NCBI GenBank assembly: GCA_964390645.1
Contig: CAYMLL010000064.1
Location: 1 to 28,960, forward strand
DNA from: CAYMLL01 sp964390645
GTDB lineage: Bacteria > Planctomycetota > UBA8108
Length of the DNA stretch: 28,960 nucleotides
Direction: 5' to 3'
Part shown: piece after piece, positions 8,852 through 17,475 of the stretch
Layout: each line of letters starts with the position of its first letter
Numbering within the stretch: position 1 is the stretch's first letter
Notes under the pieces: generated by a model
Databases searched by the model: none
Told to the model about the DNA's origin: nothing
The model's input: the letters and a program-made list of their open reading frames with translations, nothing else
Made by a program: the position numbers and the translations under genes

Positions 8852-10264
8852 TTGGAAACGGTCGAGCCTCGCCAACACAGGGTCCTGGTGTCCGACGACG
8901 AGTCCAGCCTTCGCGAGCTCCTGACGATCGTTCTGGAGGGTGAAGGCTACCAGGTCATCTCCGCGGCCAGCGGAAGGGAAGCACTCGAGACCTTTCGAGA
9001 GAACAAACGAACTCTCGATCTCGTACTGCAGGACCTCAAGATGCCCGAGATCGACGGTGTTCGTCTTCTGGGTCATTACCGCGAGGAGGCGCCGGACCTT
9101 CCGGTCGTGGTCATGACCGCGTTCTCTACATGGGACAACGCGGTCGAGGCGATGCGACTCGGCGCTTACGACTACATCCGGAAACCCTTCGACACGGACG
9201 CGATCCGGCAGGTCGTCCACCGTGCGCTCGATCGAAAGACCTTTCTCGAGGAGTGCCCCGACGACTTGCGTCAGGAGGTGGTCTCCCGGCCGGAGATGAT
9301 CGGCAACCACGAGAGCGTCCAGGAGGTGATGCAGATGGTCAGGCGGATTGCGCCGACCGACAGCACCGTCCTGATCCAGGGAGAGAGCGGAACCGGGAAG
9401 GAGCTCGTCGCGAGAGCGGTCCACTACCGGTCCTTGCGCAAGAACGCCCGGTTCGTCTCCGTCAACTGCAGCGCCCTCACCGAGACGCTGCTCGAGAGTG
9501 AGCTGTTCGGACACACACGAGGGTCGTTCACGGGTGCGGTCAGTGACACCGAGGGTCTGTTCCAGGCCGCGGACGGCGGGACGCTCTTCCTCGACGAGGT
9601 CGCGGACATGAGCCTCACAACACAGGTGAAGATGCTGCGTGTTCTCGAGGAGAGGCGTGTGTCACCGGTCGGGAGCGCCGGCAGCCGTCCGGTCGACGTG
9701 CGCATCATCGCTGCGACGAACAGGGATATTCACGCAGCGGTGCGAGAGAGGAGCTTCCGGGAGGATCTCTTCTATCGCCTGAACGTGATCCCTGTCTGTC
9801 TTCCGCCTCTGCGTGAGCGCAAGGACGACATTCCCCTTCTCGCGGGCTACTTTCTCGCGAAGTACGCGCGTCAGATCGGTAAACGTGTCACGGGCATCTC
9901 TTCGGGCGCGCGCGAGACGCTGCGTCAGTACGACTGGCCGGGGAATGTCCGCGAGCTCGAGAACGTCATTCAACGCCAGGTCGTGCTCTGCGAGGGTCCG
10001 GCGATCCAACAGCTTCAACTGGTGGGACAGAGCGTCTCCAGGTCGGTCTCTGACAGAATTGGCGTTCCGGACGAGGAGATGATCCCTCCCGAGGGGATGG
10101 ACCTCGAGGAGAAGCTCGACGATTTCGAGCGAGCCTACCTTCGAGAGGCGTTGCGCATCACCGAAGGCAACATGACGAACGCCGCCAAGCTCCTCGGTAT
10201 GAGCTACCGTTCAATTCGTTATCGTGTGAAGAAGCTCAAGGTTCGAGAAGAAGAACTCGTATGA
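8852..10264 (+). CDS. pilR: PilR/NtrC-type sigma-54-dependent response regulator
   Basis: A 470-residue activator. Residues 9-125 are a receiver domain with acidic pocket 'SDDE', phospho-Asp61 in 'LQDLKMP', the conserved Thr in 'MTAFS' and Lys111 in 'IRKPFD'. The AAA+ domain has Walker A 'GESGTGKE' (177-184), the sigma-54 contact loop as GSFTGA (224-229, a Ser variant of GAFTGA seen in natural activators) and Walker B 'GTLFLDEV'. A Fis-type helix-turn-helix ends the protein ('MTNAAKLLGMSYRSIRYRVKKL'-like). The start appears to be TTG at 8852, with GGGAG 6 bases upstream; no ATG or GTG lies before the receiver domain in frame. Its stop overlaps the next start (ATGA), so the radical SAM gene is translationally coupled to it. 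Confidence 0.92.
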   Translation: METVEPRQHRVLVSDDESSLRELLTIVLEGEGYQVISAASGREALETFRENKRTLDLVLQDLKMPEIDGVRLLGHYREEAPDLPVVVMTAFSTWDNAVEAMRLGAYDYIRKPFDTDAIRQVVHRALDRKTFLEECPDDLRQEVVSRPEMIGNHESVQEVMQMVRRIAPTDSTVLIQGESGTGKELVARAVHYRSLRKNARFVSVNCSALTETLLESELFGHTRGSFTGAVSDTEGLFQAADGGTLFLDEVADMSLTTQVKMLRVLEERRVSPVGSAGSRPVDVRIIAATNRDIHAAVRERSFREDLFYRLNVIPVCLPPLRERKDDIPLLAGYFLAKYARQIGKRVTGISSGARETLRQYDWPGNVRELENVIQRQVVLCEGPAIQQLQLVGQSVSRSVSDRIGVPDEEMIPPEGMDLEEKLDDFERAYLREALRITEGNMTNAAKLLGMSYRSIRYRVKKLKVREEELV

Positions 10265-11709
10265 AGATCTTCTGCCTGAATCCTCCTTATCTCGAGAACT
10301 ACTCGCGCACGCAGCGCAGTCCGCAAGTCACCAAGAGCGGCACCTTCTACTACCCGATCTGGCTCGCCTATGCGGTGACCGCGGTCGAGGCGAGTGGACA
10401 CCGCGTGCGTCTTGTGGATGCGCTCGCCGACCGTCGTTCGCTTGACTGGTGTCTGGACACCGCGAAGAGAGACGAACCGGATCTTATCGTCATCGACACG
10501 TCGACGCCGAGCATCGAGAACGACGCCAGTGTCGCCAGACAGATGAAGGAGCTCATTCCGGAGAGTCTGGTCTGTCTCGTCGGTCCGCACGTGTCGGCTA
10601 CCGCGCACGAGACCCTTCGCGCCTACCCTTGGGTCGACTTCGTCACGATCGGTGAGTACGACCACAGCCTTCGCGACATCGCCGACTCCCTGCAGAGTGG
10701 GTCATCGAACGACTGGAAGAAAGTCGCTGGAATCGCCCATCTCGAAGGCGACGAGGTGAAAACCAATCCGCCGCAGGACTGGATTCAGGATCTCGACAGC
10801 ATTCCGTTCGTCAGCAGCACGTATCTCCGTCACCTCGACTTCCAGAACTACTTCTACGCGATCACTCAGTGGCCGGTGGTGACGATCATCAGCGGCCGTG
10901 GTTGTCCGTACAAGTGCAACTACTGCATGTATCCGCAGGTGCTTCACGGGCACCAGTACCGGACCCGGAGTCCGGAGAACGTGGCCGCGGAGATGAGCTT
11001 CATCGAGAAGAGCTTCCCGGGGGTGAAGGAGATCTTCATCGAGGACGACACACTGACCCTGCACCGTAAGCGTGTCGTCGCGCTCTGCGAGGAGATCATC
11101 CGTCTCGGTCTGAAGATCAACTGGACCTGCAACGCGCGTGCGGATGTCGATCTCGACACGCTGAAGATCATGAAAGCAGCGAACTGCAGGCTCCTCTGCG
11201 TCGGCATCGAGAGCGGGGATCAGAGGATCCTCGACGAGGTCGGCAAGGGTATACAGCTGCAGCAGGTCGAGCAGTTCTTCGAGGATGTCAAGCAAGCGGG
11301 CGTCATGGTCCACGGGTGCTTCATGGCCGGAAACCGTGGCGAGACCCGTGAGACGATGGAAAAGACGCTCGGCCTCGCCAAGCGTCTGAATCCGGACACC
11401 GCGCAGTTCTACCCGCTGATGGTCTATCCCGGCACGGAGGCCTACGAGTGGGCCCGATCCGAGGGGCTGATCAAGGCGAGGACCTGGAAGGAGTGGCTGA
11501 CCGAGGACGGTCACCACAGCACCGTGGTGGACCGTCCGGATCTGCCCCACGATGAGGTCGTCAAGTTCTGCGATCGGGCCCGCCGGGAGTTCTACCTGCG
11601 GCCTTCGTACCTTGTCCACAAGATGCGACAGCTCGTACGCCATCCGAAGGAGATCCGTCGAGTCGTTCGCGGATTCAAGACCCTGGCGAAGTACCTCTTT
11701 CGAAAGTGA
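10261..11709 (+). CDS. B12-binding-domain radical SAM protein
   Basis: A 482-residue enzyme. Residues 1-180 resemble the cobalamin-binding Rossmann-type domain found before many radical SAM domains, with 'SGTFYYPIWLAYAVTAVEAS' and 'DLIVIDTSTPSIENDASVA' as typical pieces; I do not see the DxHxxG motif of cobalamin-ligating mutases, so whether B12 is bound is open. The radical SAM core has Cys215, Cys219 and Cys222 (GCPYKCNYC) for the 4Fe-4S cluster, then 'EIFIEDDTLT' and 'VGIESGDQRIL', features of the B12-type (Elp3-like) family. A conserved C-terminal extension follows. The substrate is unknown; members next to glycosyltransferases often modify glycans, lipids or secondary metabolites. It overlaps pilR by 4 bases and the following glycosyltransferase by 4 bases. 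Confidence 0.87.
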   Translation: MKIFCLNPPYLENYSRTQRSPQVTKSGTFYYPIWLAYAVTAVEASGHRVRLVDALADRRSLDWCLDTAKRDEPDLIVIDTSTPSIENDASVARQMKELIPESLVCLVGPHVSATAHETLRAYPWVDFVTIGEYDHSLRDIADSLQSGSSNDWKKVAGIAHLEGDEVKTNPPQDWIQDLDSIPFVSSTYLRHLDFQNYFYAITQWPVVTIISGRGCPYKCNYCMYPQVLHGHQYRTRSPENVAAEMSFIEKSFPGVKEIFIEDDTLTLHRKRVVALCEEIIRLGLKINWTCNARADVDLDTLKIMKAANCRLLCVGIESGDQRILDEVGKGIQLQQVEQFFEDVKQAGVMVHGCFMAGNRGETRETMEKTLGLAKRLNPDTAQFYPLMVYPGTEAYEWARSEGLIKARTWKEWLTEDGHHSTVVDRPDLPHDEVVKFCDRARREFYLRPSYLVHKMRQLVRHPKEIRRVVRGFKTLAKYLFRK

Positions 11710-12767
11710 TCAAGGTCCCGGTCTCCGTCATCATTCCAGCGAGGAACGCGGCTCGGACGCTGCCGAGCTGTCTCCGTGCGCTCGCGGGGCAGACTCTCGC
11801 GCAGGGGCGTTTCGAGGTGATCGTCGTCGATGACGGATCGACGGATGAGACGGCTGCCGTTGCAGCGGAACACGGGGCGCGGGTCGTGCAGATCGCCAAT
11901 GTCGGTCCTGCGTCGGCACGCAATCAGGGTGTCGAGGCGGCCGAGGGGAGCATACTCGTCTTCACCGATGCCGATTGTGCGCCGGAGCCGGATTACCTGG
12001 TCGAGATCTTGCGGCCCTTCGAGCACGCGGATGTCGTCGCGACGAAGGGTGTCTACCGTACGGACCAGAGTACGTGGACGGCGCGCTTTGTGCAGGCCGA
12101 GTACGAGAGCCGCTACCGCATCATGCGGCGGCTCGAATCGATCGATTTCGTGGACACCTACGCGGCAGCGTATCGCCGTGCGGCGTTCGAGGCCGTTGGG
12201 GGGTTCGACGAGTCCTTTCCTCTTCCGTCCGTCGAGGACCAGGAGCTCAGCTTCCGGCTCGCGCGTGGCGGCGCACGGATGGTGTTCTGCCCCGACGCGG
12301 TCGTGACCCATCGTCACGCCAACAGTTTCGGTGCTTACTTCCGCAAGAAGGTGAAGATCGGCTACTGGAAGGTGCGTGTGCTCGCGCGTTTCCCGGAAAA
12401 GGCCGTGTCAGACTCGCACACACCATCTTCGCTGAAGATCGAGATCCTGTCGCTCGCGTCGGCGCTCGCGTCCGTTCCTGTCGCTGCTGCCGGCGGTTGG
12501 TGGTGGCTGCCTGTGGTGGCTGTCGCCGTTTTTCTTTGTGCCTCGGCGCGGTTCTGTCTTGCCGTCGCTCGGGAGGACCTGGCCGTCGGGCTGGTGTCGC
12601 CGCTCTACGTCCTGGTGAGATCTCTGGCGTTGGGGACGGGAATGTCGCTCGGAGTCCTGCGAGGGCGGCTCGCGACGGCGCCGGAGGTCAGGAAGTTCCG
12701 TAAGCCGAAGGACAGCGCTGACGCGGCACGAGAATCGGGAGCTCCCCGGGTTCCCGATCACGCTTGA
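11706..12767 (+). CDS. Family 2 glycosyltransferase with C-terminal membrane segments
   Basis: A 353-residue GT-A fold transferase. 'VSVIIPARNAARTLPSCL' and 'VVDDGSTDET' are the nucleotide-sugar-binding start of family 2, and 'FTDADCAP' (Asp88, Asp90) is the metal-binding DxD motif. 'ASARNQGVE' and 'GGFDESF' plus 'VEDQELSFRLARGG' complete the family signature. Residues about 250-325 hold two or three hydrophobic segments, so it is anchored at the inner membrane. The GTG start overlaps the radical SAM stop (GTGA), indicating coupled translation. It likely adds a sugar to a polyprenyl-linked surface glycan, together with the sugar transferase that follows 27 bases downstream. Donor and acceptor cannot be told. 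Confidence 0.88.
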   Translation: MIKVPVSVIIPARNAARTLPSCLRALAGQTLAQGRFEVIVVDDGSTDETAAVAAEHGARVVQIANVGPASARNQGVEAAEGSILVFTDADCAPEPDYLVEILRPFEHADVVATKGVYRTDQSTWTARFVQAEYESRYRIMRRLESIDFVDTYAAAYRRAAFEAVGGFDESFPLPSVEDQELSFRLARGGARMVFCPDAVVTHRHANSFGAYFRKKVKIGYWKVRVLARFPEKAVSDSHTPSSLKIEILSLASALASVPVAAAGGWWWLPVVAVAVFLCASARFCLAVAREDLAVGLVSPLYVLVRSLALGTGMSLGVLRGRLATAPEVRKFRKPKDSADAARESGAPRVPDHA

Positions 12768-12794
12768 ACCCGGCAGGTGCGGGAGAAGACCTCC

Positions 12795-14270
12795 ATGGAC
12801 AGCCTCTCGGAGCTCGACTCTCTATCGAGGACGCGCCGGGTCGATGAGCTCACGACGAGCTCGCATTTCAAGGGGCTAGTCGTACCGTTGCTCGTCGCGG
12901 CGGTGGACTGCCTGATCATCTTCGACTCGTTCTCACTCGCGTACTTGTTACGCTTCAGGTGGCAGATCGCGTTCTCCTACGCCGAACCGGCGCCACCGGG
13001 TGCTTACTTGAAGGCGATGGCCGTTGTCGCGTACTTCTGGATCCTGCTCTTCCGGGTCTACGGGCTCTACGACTTCTCCAGGCGGCGCTCGAATATCGAC
13101 ACGGTACAGGCGCTCGTGAAGGCGATCACCTACGGGACGCTGATCATCCTGTCGATCACGTACTTCTACCGGGAGGTCAGCTTCAGTCGACTCGCCTGCG
13201 TCTACGCGTGGTGCATCTCGCTCGGGCTCTTCGTTTGCTTTCGTATCTCTCTGAACCTGTTGCGCGACCACTATCACCGTCGTGGTGCGTCGACCCGACG
13301 GGTCCTGCTGATCGGAGGTCGCTCGCTCGCGGCCTTCCTCGTCGAGAAGATCCGCGCGCGTCCCGAACTCGGGTACCGTGTCGTCGGTGCTCTGGACGAC
13401 GACGTCTCTCCGCTGCCGCTCGGTTGCGACCTGCTCGGGAGCGTGGAGGACCTCGAGACGGTACTGCGGGGTCAGGATGTGCACCGCGTCTTCATCGCGG
13501 ACCCGGTACTCGACCACACACGGCTGCTCGAGGTTATCGACATCTGCGAACGGCTCGACGTCAAGCTCGCGATGGTGCCGCCCACCTACGACCTGACGAT
13601 CAACCACCGCGACTTCGAGGAGGTGGACGGCGTGCCGCTGGTCTCGGTGAACGAGAAGGAGGTGCGCCGGGTCCGCGAGATCGCGAAGCGGGTTTTCGAC
13701 GTCGTCGGAGGGTCGTTCCTGCTGGTGCTGCTGTCACCTTTCTGCTTGCTGGCTACTCTGCTGATCAAGATGGAGGACGGCGGCGACGTGATCTTCACCC
13801 AGCGGCGAGTCGGCAAGGACGGGCGCGTCTTCCCGATGCTCAAGTTCCGCACCATGGTCGCGAACGCTGAGGGGATGCTGCCGGGGCTGGTCGACCTCGA
13901 CCGGCTCGGCGAACCCGTCTTCAAGCTCGACGAGGACCCGCGCGTCACACGCGTCGGCCGGTTCCTGCGCCGTACGAGCCTCGACGAGGTCCCACAGCTC
14001 CTGAATGTGCTCGGCGGCCACATGAGTCTCGTCGGACCGCGTCCGGAGGAGGAGATGGTCGTGGCGCGCTACGACGTCTGGCAGCGTCGTCGACTGAAGG
14101 CCAAGCCGGGAATCACCGGCTTGCAGCAGGTCGAGTGTCGTGGATCGACCGACCTGCGAGAACGCGTGCGCTGGGATACCGTCTACCTGCGCAAGCAGAC
14201 GTTCTGCCTCGATTTGTGGATCGTCCTGAAAACGGCGTGGGTGGTGCTGGGAGGAAAGGGGGCGAGGTAG
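12795..14270 (+). CDS. Polyprenyl-phosphate glycosylphosphotransferase (exopolysaccharide initiation)
   Basis: A 491-residue WbaP/WcaJ/EpsE-type enzyme that loads the first sugar-1-phosphate onto undecaprenyl phosphate, starting capsule, O-antigen or exopolysaccharide units. The N-terminal 150 residues hold four to five membrane segments; a nucleotide-binding-like domain follows ('TRRVLLIGGRSLAAFLVEKI', 'GYRVVGALDDD'). The C-terminal catalytic domain (from about 300) has 'MLKFRTM', 'TRVGRFLRRTSLDEVPQLLN', 'SLVGPRPEEE' and 'KPGITGLQQV', all conserved in the family. ATG at 12795 is chosen because GGGAGAAG stands just upstream; a GTG at 12777 is in frame. It ends the operon: its stop touches the stop of the convergent cvpA-like gene (14270/14271), leaving no room for a terminator. 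Confidence 0.92.
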   Translation: MDSLSELDSLSRTRRVDELTTSSHFKGLVVPLLVAAVDCLIIFDSFSLAYLLRFRWQIAFSYAEPAPPGAYLKAMAVVAYFWILLFRVYGLYDFSRRRSNIDTVQALVKAITYGTLIILSITYFYREVSFSRLACVYAWCISLGLFVCFRISLNLLRDHYHRRGASTRRVLLIGGRSLAAFLVEKIRARPELGYRVVGALDDDVSPLPLGCDLLGSVEDLETVLRGQDVHRVFIADPVLDHTRLLEVIDICERLDVKLAMVPPTYDLTINHRDFEEVDGVPLVSVNEKEVRRVREIAKRVFDVVGGSFLLVLLSPFCLLATLLIKMEDGGDVIFTQRRVGKDGRVFPMLKFRTMVANAEGMLPGLVDLDRLGEPVFKLDEDPRVTRVGRFLRRTSLDEVPQLLNVLGGHMSLVGPRPEEEMVVARYDVWQRRRLKAKPGITGLQQVECRGSTDLRERVRWDTVYLRKQTFCLDLWIVLKTAWVVLGGKGAR

Positions 14271-15083
14271 TCAAGGATCGTCGGGTTCGTCTGCGCTCTC
14301 GCTTTCGAGTGGGCCCTTCGTTCGACTGCCGGCGTCTTCGTCGGTGGCCTTCGCACCTTCCTGTGGCTTGTCTTCTCTCGCCTCTTTCATCCGCAACCTG
14401 CGAAGCTCTCCGAGCGGCAGCAGCACGGGTTTCTCTGCGCCGATCTCTTCGACCGGCTCGCCATCGGCCTCCAACGGCGTGACCAGTCGAGAGCTGCTCT
14501 GCTCGCGGGCGCCGGGGTCGAGGTGAAAGCGACGCTCCTCGATCAACCTGCGCAGCTCTTCACGCTGCTTCGCGGGAATGACGTTGACGACGGCGAAGCA
14601 AGCTTCGCCCAGACGCGGCACCAGGTAGCTGGAGGTGACCAGACCCTCGGCGGCCTGCTGATCGGTCGGTGGCAGCGCGAGTCCGTTTGGAACCTTCCCC
14701 TCCTGGAGTCCGAGGGCGATGCCGCCGAGGAGAACCACCCCCTTCGCCGACGAGAAGAGCGCGCCGAGCCAGCGGTCGCCGGCCTTCACGTGCTCGTTCT
14801 GCAGACGCTTGACGATGATGGACGACAATACGCTGAAGATTGCTCCGCAGACGAAGAAGAGGCAGACCCAGGCGGTCACCTGTGCAGCGCTGGCGCTGCT
14901 CTGGCGCATGCCTTCGAAGAGGTCGTTCTCCGCGAGCGCGAGGTAGAAGCGGCTGGCGAGGAAGAACGACGCAACGATCGCGAGGATCTGCAGGAACTGG
15001 GCGAGGAAGCCCTTGATGTACCCCGTGACGAGGAAGAAGAGCAGGATCCCGATGAAAACATAGTCGAGCGGATTCAAGCTCAT
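14271..15083 (-). CDS. cvpA: CvpA-family membrane protein
   Basis: A 270-residue protein. The first 150 residues carry the CvpA domain: 'LNPLDYVFIGILLFFLVTGY', 'KGFLAQFLQILAIVASFFLA', 'WVCLFFVCGAIFSVLSSII' and 'DRWLGALFSSAKGVVLLGG', with the conserved DR-x-LG motif. Four membrane segments are expected. In Escherichia coli CvpA is linked to colicin V production and bile/envelope stress; its molecular function is unclear. The remaining 110 residues are charged, cytoplasmic-looking, E/K/D-rich and end in 'SADEPDDP'. A GTG at 15131 is in frame but has its Shine-Dalgarno directly abutting; ATG at 15083 has GAAGG 3-4 bases upstream and starts at the family's normal position. It lies 37 bases after queG on the same strand. 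Confidence 0.85.
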   Translation of the reverse strand: MSLNPLDYVFIGILLFFLVTGYIKGFLAQFLQILAIVASFFLASRFYLALAENDLFEGMRQSSASAAQVTAWVCLFFVCGAIFSVLSSIIVKRLQNEHVKAGDRWLGALFSSAKGVVLLGGIALGLQEGKVPNGLALPPTDQQAAEGLVTSSYLVPRLGEACFAVVNVIPAKQREELRRLIEERRFHLDPGAREQSSSRLVTPLEADGEPVEEIGAEKPVLLPLGELRRLRMKEAREDKPQEGAKATDEDAGSRTKGPLESESADEPDDP

Positions 15084-15120
15084 CGCCTTCGGTGTCGAGA
15101 TTGCCGCTGGAGCCGCTTCT

Positions 15121-16206
15121 TTATGCTCCACCCTCCACGCGCTTGCAAGCCCGTTTCAGGGTCTCGCGCAGCATTGCGTCCGTGCGGAGGTCCTCGCGCT
15201 CTCGCAGCGTACCGAGGAGGGCCGCCCGTCTCGGGTCATCGCTGTTGGAGATCGCGACGATGACGTTGCGGAGGAAGCCTCGGAACCTGGCGCGCAGGAC
15301 GGCGCTGCGCCAGAATCTTTCTCGGAACCTGGCGTCGTCCAGCGCGGCAAGCGTGTCGAGTGCGGGCGCTATATTCTCGGGTCGTGGTGCGAGCTCGAGA
15401 TCGTGGGGTATCTCATCTTCGCGGTTGTAGGGGCAGACCTGCTGGCAGATGTCGCAGCCGAAGATGAGGTCACCGAGCTTTGGCTCGTGCTCGACCGGAA
15501 TCTCGCCGTCCTCCTCGATCGTCAGGTAGGAGATGCAGCGGCGAGCGTCGAGGACGTAGGGCTCGGCGAAGGCGTCGGTAGGGCACGCGTCGAGGCAGGC
15601 GCGGCAGCTGCCGCACTGGTCGACAGCGGGATCGTCCGGTTCCAGATCCATCGTGGTCAGCATCACGCCAAGGAAGAAGAACGATCCGTTCTCGTGGTGG
15701 ACGACACACGTGTTCTTGCCGATCCACCCGATGCCGGCGCGCTCCGCCCACGTCTTCTCCAGCACCGGGCCGCTGTCGACGTAGTAGCGAAAGGTGTGCG
15801 GGAGGCGGGTTCGCAGCGCGTCCTTCGCCTTGCGGAGGCGTCGTTCGAGGACGCGGTGGTAGTCGACGCCGCGAGCGTAGGCGGCGATACCGGCCCGACC
15901 GGTCGACGCTCCGCGGACGTCGTCCGGACGCGGCGGGCGGTAGGGCGCAGCGACCACGACGATGGATCGCGTGCCTTCGAGAACGAGCGATGGATCGCAG
16001 CGTTTCTCGAGACTGTTCGCCAGGTAGTCCATGGCTCCGGCGTGCCCCATCGTGAGCCAGCGACGAAATCGGTCGACGCCCGGCACCTCCTCGACCCGAG
16101 CGATTCCGACCCGGTCGAATCCGTGGTCGCGGAGAATCGAGCGAACCGTCTCAACGGGAGACTCCGGGATCTCCTCGCGAGCGTTGGCGCCTGGGATGTC
16201 GGACAC
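15121..16206 (-). CDS. queG: Epoxyqueuosine reductase QueG
   Basis: A 361-residue cobalamin-dependent iron-sulfur enzyme that reduces epoxyqueuosine to queuosine in the wobble position of GUN tRNAs. 'GHAGAMDYLA' and 'YVDSGPVLEK' (with the likely catalytic Asp144) are family motifs, and 'GIGWIGKNTCVVH' follows. Two 4Fe-4S clusters are supplied by CGSCRACLDACP (Cys198, 201, 204, 208) and CDICQQVCP (Cys251, 254, 258) with further cysteines. The C-terminal 'RAALLGTLREREDLRTDAML' region is a HEAT-like repeat as in other QueG. GTG at 16206 is chosen: GGAGG lies 8 bases upstream and the family begins shortly after; the frame stays open to 16341 but the upstream translation is proline/arginine-rich and unlike the family. 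It is first of a two-gene unit with cvpA. Confidence 0.92.
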   Translation of the reverse strand: MSDIPGANAREEIPESPVETVRSILRDHGFDRVGIARVEEVPGVDRFRRWLTMGHAGAMDYLANSLEKRCDPSLVLEGTRSIVVVAAPYRPPRPDDVRGASTGRAGIAAYARGVDYHRVLERRLRKAKDALRTRLPHTFRYYVDSGPVLEKTWAERAGIGWIGKNTCVVHHENGSFFFLGVMLTTMDLEPDDPAVDQCGSCRACLDACPTDAFAEPYVLDARRCISYLTIEEDGEIPVEHEPKLGDLIFGCDICQQVCPYNREDEIPHDLELAPRPENIAPALDTLAALDDARFRERFWRSAVLRARFRGFLRNVIVAISNSDDPRRAALLGTLREREDLRTDAMLRETLKRACKRVEGGA

Positions 16207-16319
16207 GGTTCGAGCCTCCGGGGTGGGAGTTCTCGGTCGCCTCGGATCGGACGTATCTCCGCGGGGGTACGCCCCCGGATCTGCGAGCGGACGGAGCCGC
16301 GGATTCCAGGGCCAAGGTC

Positions 16320-16348
16320 TTGAGTTGTCGAAAGGGTTCAACTATAGT
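16320..16348 (+). promoter_or_regulatory. Sigma-70-like promoter for the aldolase gene
   Basis: TTGAGT (16320-16325), exactly 17 bases, TATAGT (16343-16348). The -35 box matches 4 of 6 and the -10 box 5 of 6 consensus bases, at the ideal spacing, in an AT-richer patch of otherwise very GC-rich DNA and in the divergent gap between queG and the aldolase. It predicts a start near 16355 and a leader of about 88 bases. Confidence 0.62.
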
Positions 16349-16442
16349 CGTTCGTTCCGCGCTCGGCGAGGGACGTTGCGATTTCGGGTACGCCCGGCGC
16401 TGATCATCACTCACCCCCGTTCCTGGAGGCTCTGGTCTGACG

Positions 16443-17412
16443 ATGACGAACGTCGACACCGCGCACGGAACCGGCCGGGATGCCCTGAGGCATTTTCGCC
16501 ACTGCTCCTACTCGACGGGGGAGCTGGCACGGTGTCGTCAGCTGGTCGACGAGCACGGCAAGAGCCTGATCCTCCCCTACGATCAGTTCGTCGAGCACGA
16601 CTGTCGTCACCTCGACAATGAAAGCGGTGCCCCGTCGGGGGATCCCCACCACATCATGGAGATCGCCCGGGATGGTCGCTACACCGGAGTCGCGGTTCAC
16701 TACGGCATCGCGTCTCGCTTCTGGGCCGAGCTCGAGGGCGCCGTGCCTGTGTGCGTGAAGATTAACGGCAAGACGAGCATTCCTTCGCAGGAGAGGGCCT
16801 TCTCGGCGCACACGTCCTTTGTCGAGGACGCGATCCGTATCGGAGCCGCGGCAATCGGCTACACCATGTACTACGGGACGCCGCGTGAGGCCGATGATCT
16901 GCGGCAGCTTGCCGCGGTGCGTCAGGGGTGCGAGCGCTTCGGCCTTCCCCTCATCGTATGGGCCTACCCTCGTGGAGAGGCCATGATGGCCAAGGGTGGG
17001 ATCGACTCCAGCTACGCTCTCGAGTCGGCTGCTCGCATGGCCATGGAGNNNNNNNNNNGCGACGATTATCAAGAGCAACGTACCGAAGGCTCCTGCGGAT
17101 CTCCCCGCCATCGTCGGCAACAAGGGCATTCCGATGTATTATCGCGAACTCGAGAGCCGCTGGGCGGAGGGAGACCCCGACGAGGTTCTCCAGGAGCGGG
17201 TTGATCGGGTCGTCAAGGCCGCACAGGGTGTTCCGGTCCTCTTCAGCGGTGGATCGGAGATCGGCGACGACGACTTGATCTACCGTGCAGAGGTTTGCGT
17301 CAAGGCGGGTTGTCTCGGCTTCATCTTCGGCCGCAACATGTGGAAGCGGAAGAAGGAGAACGCCCTCGAGATCACCGAGAAGCTGCGCTCGCTGCTGCAC
17401 GACGCGGACTGA
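16443..17412 (+). CDS. fbaB: Class I fructose-bisphosphate aldolase, DhnA type (interrupted by assembly gap)
   Basis: Schiff-base aldolase cleaving fructose 1,6-bisphosphate to dihydroxyacetone phosphate and glyceraldehyde 3-phosphate, of the archaeal/FbaB type rather than the zinc class II type. Visible family pieces: 'LILPYDQFVEHD', 'VKINGKTS', 'YTMYYGTP', 'WAYPRGEAM', then after the gap 'ATIIKSNVP' (the Lys is the expected Schiff-base residue), 'VLFSGGSEIGDDD' and 'GFIFGRNMWKR' (phosphate binding). Codons run in one frame up to 17048 and in a shifted frame from 17059; ten Ns stand between. The two halves meet cleanly at codon borders, so the shift is an artefact of the placeholder. Homologues read E-L-G-A-D/T-I-I/V-K here, so about two residues are missing. 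ATG at 16443 follows GGAGG, with a rather long 13-base spacing. Confidence 0.88.
17049..17058. other. Assembly gap (10 Ns)
   Basis: Ten consecutive undetermined bases inside the aldolase gene. Ten breaks the frame, while the flanking sequence demands a multiple of three. The number is therefore a scaffolding placeholder and not a measured length. Confidence 0.98.
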
Positions 17413-17475
17413 GCGTCCGGTGGATGCCTTGCACGGTCCCCGGGTGGCTCGCGATCCCGGCAGGTTCCGGTGGAT

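Noticed and set aside
16262..16277. Short inverted repeat cggggg-tacg-cccccg upstream of queG
   Set aside because: The 6-bp stem with a 4-base loop is perfect but too short to call a riboswitch or terminator. No preQ1-like or cobalamin-like motif was seen around it.
16207..16341. N-terminal extension of QueG from a TTG at 16341
   Set aside because: The added 45 residues are Pro/Arg-rich and unlike the family; the GTG at 16206 has a proper GGAGG site, and the extension would overlap the likely aldolase promoter.
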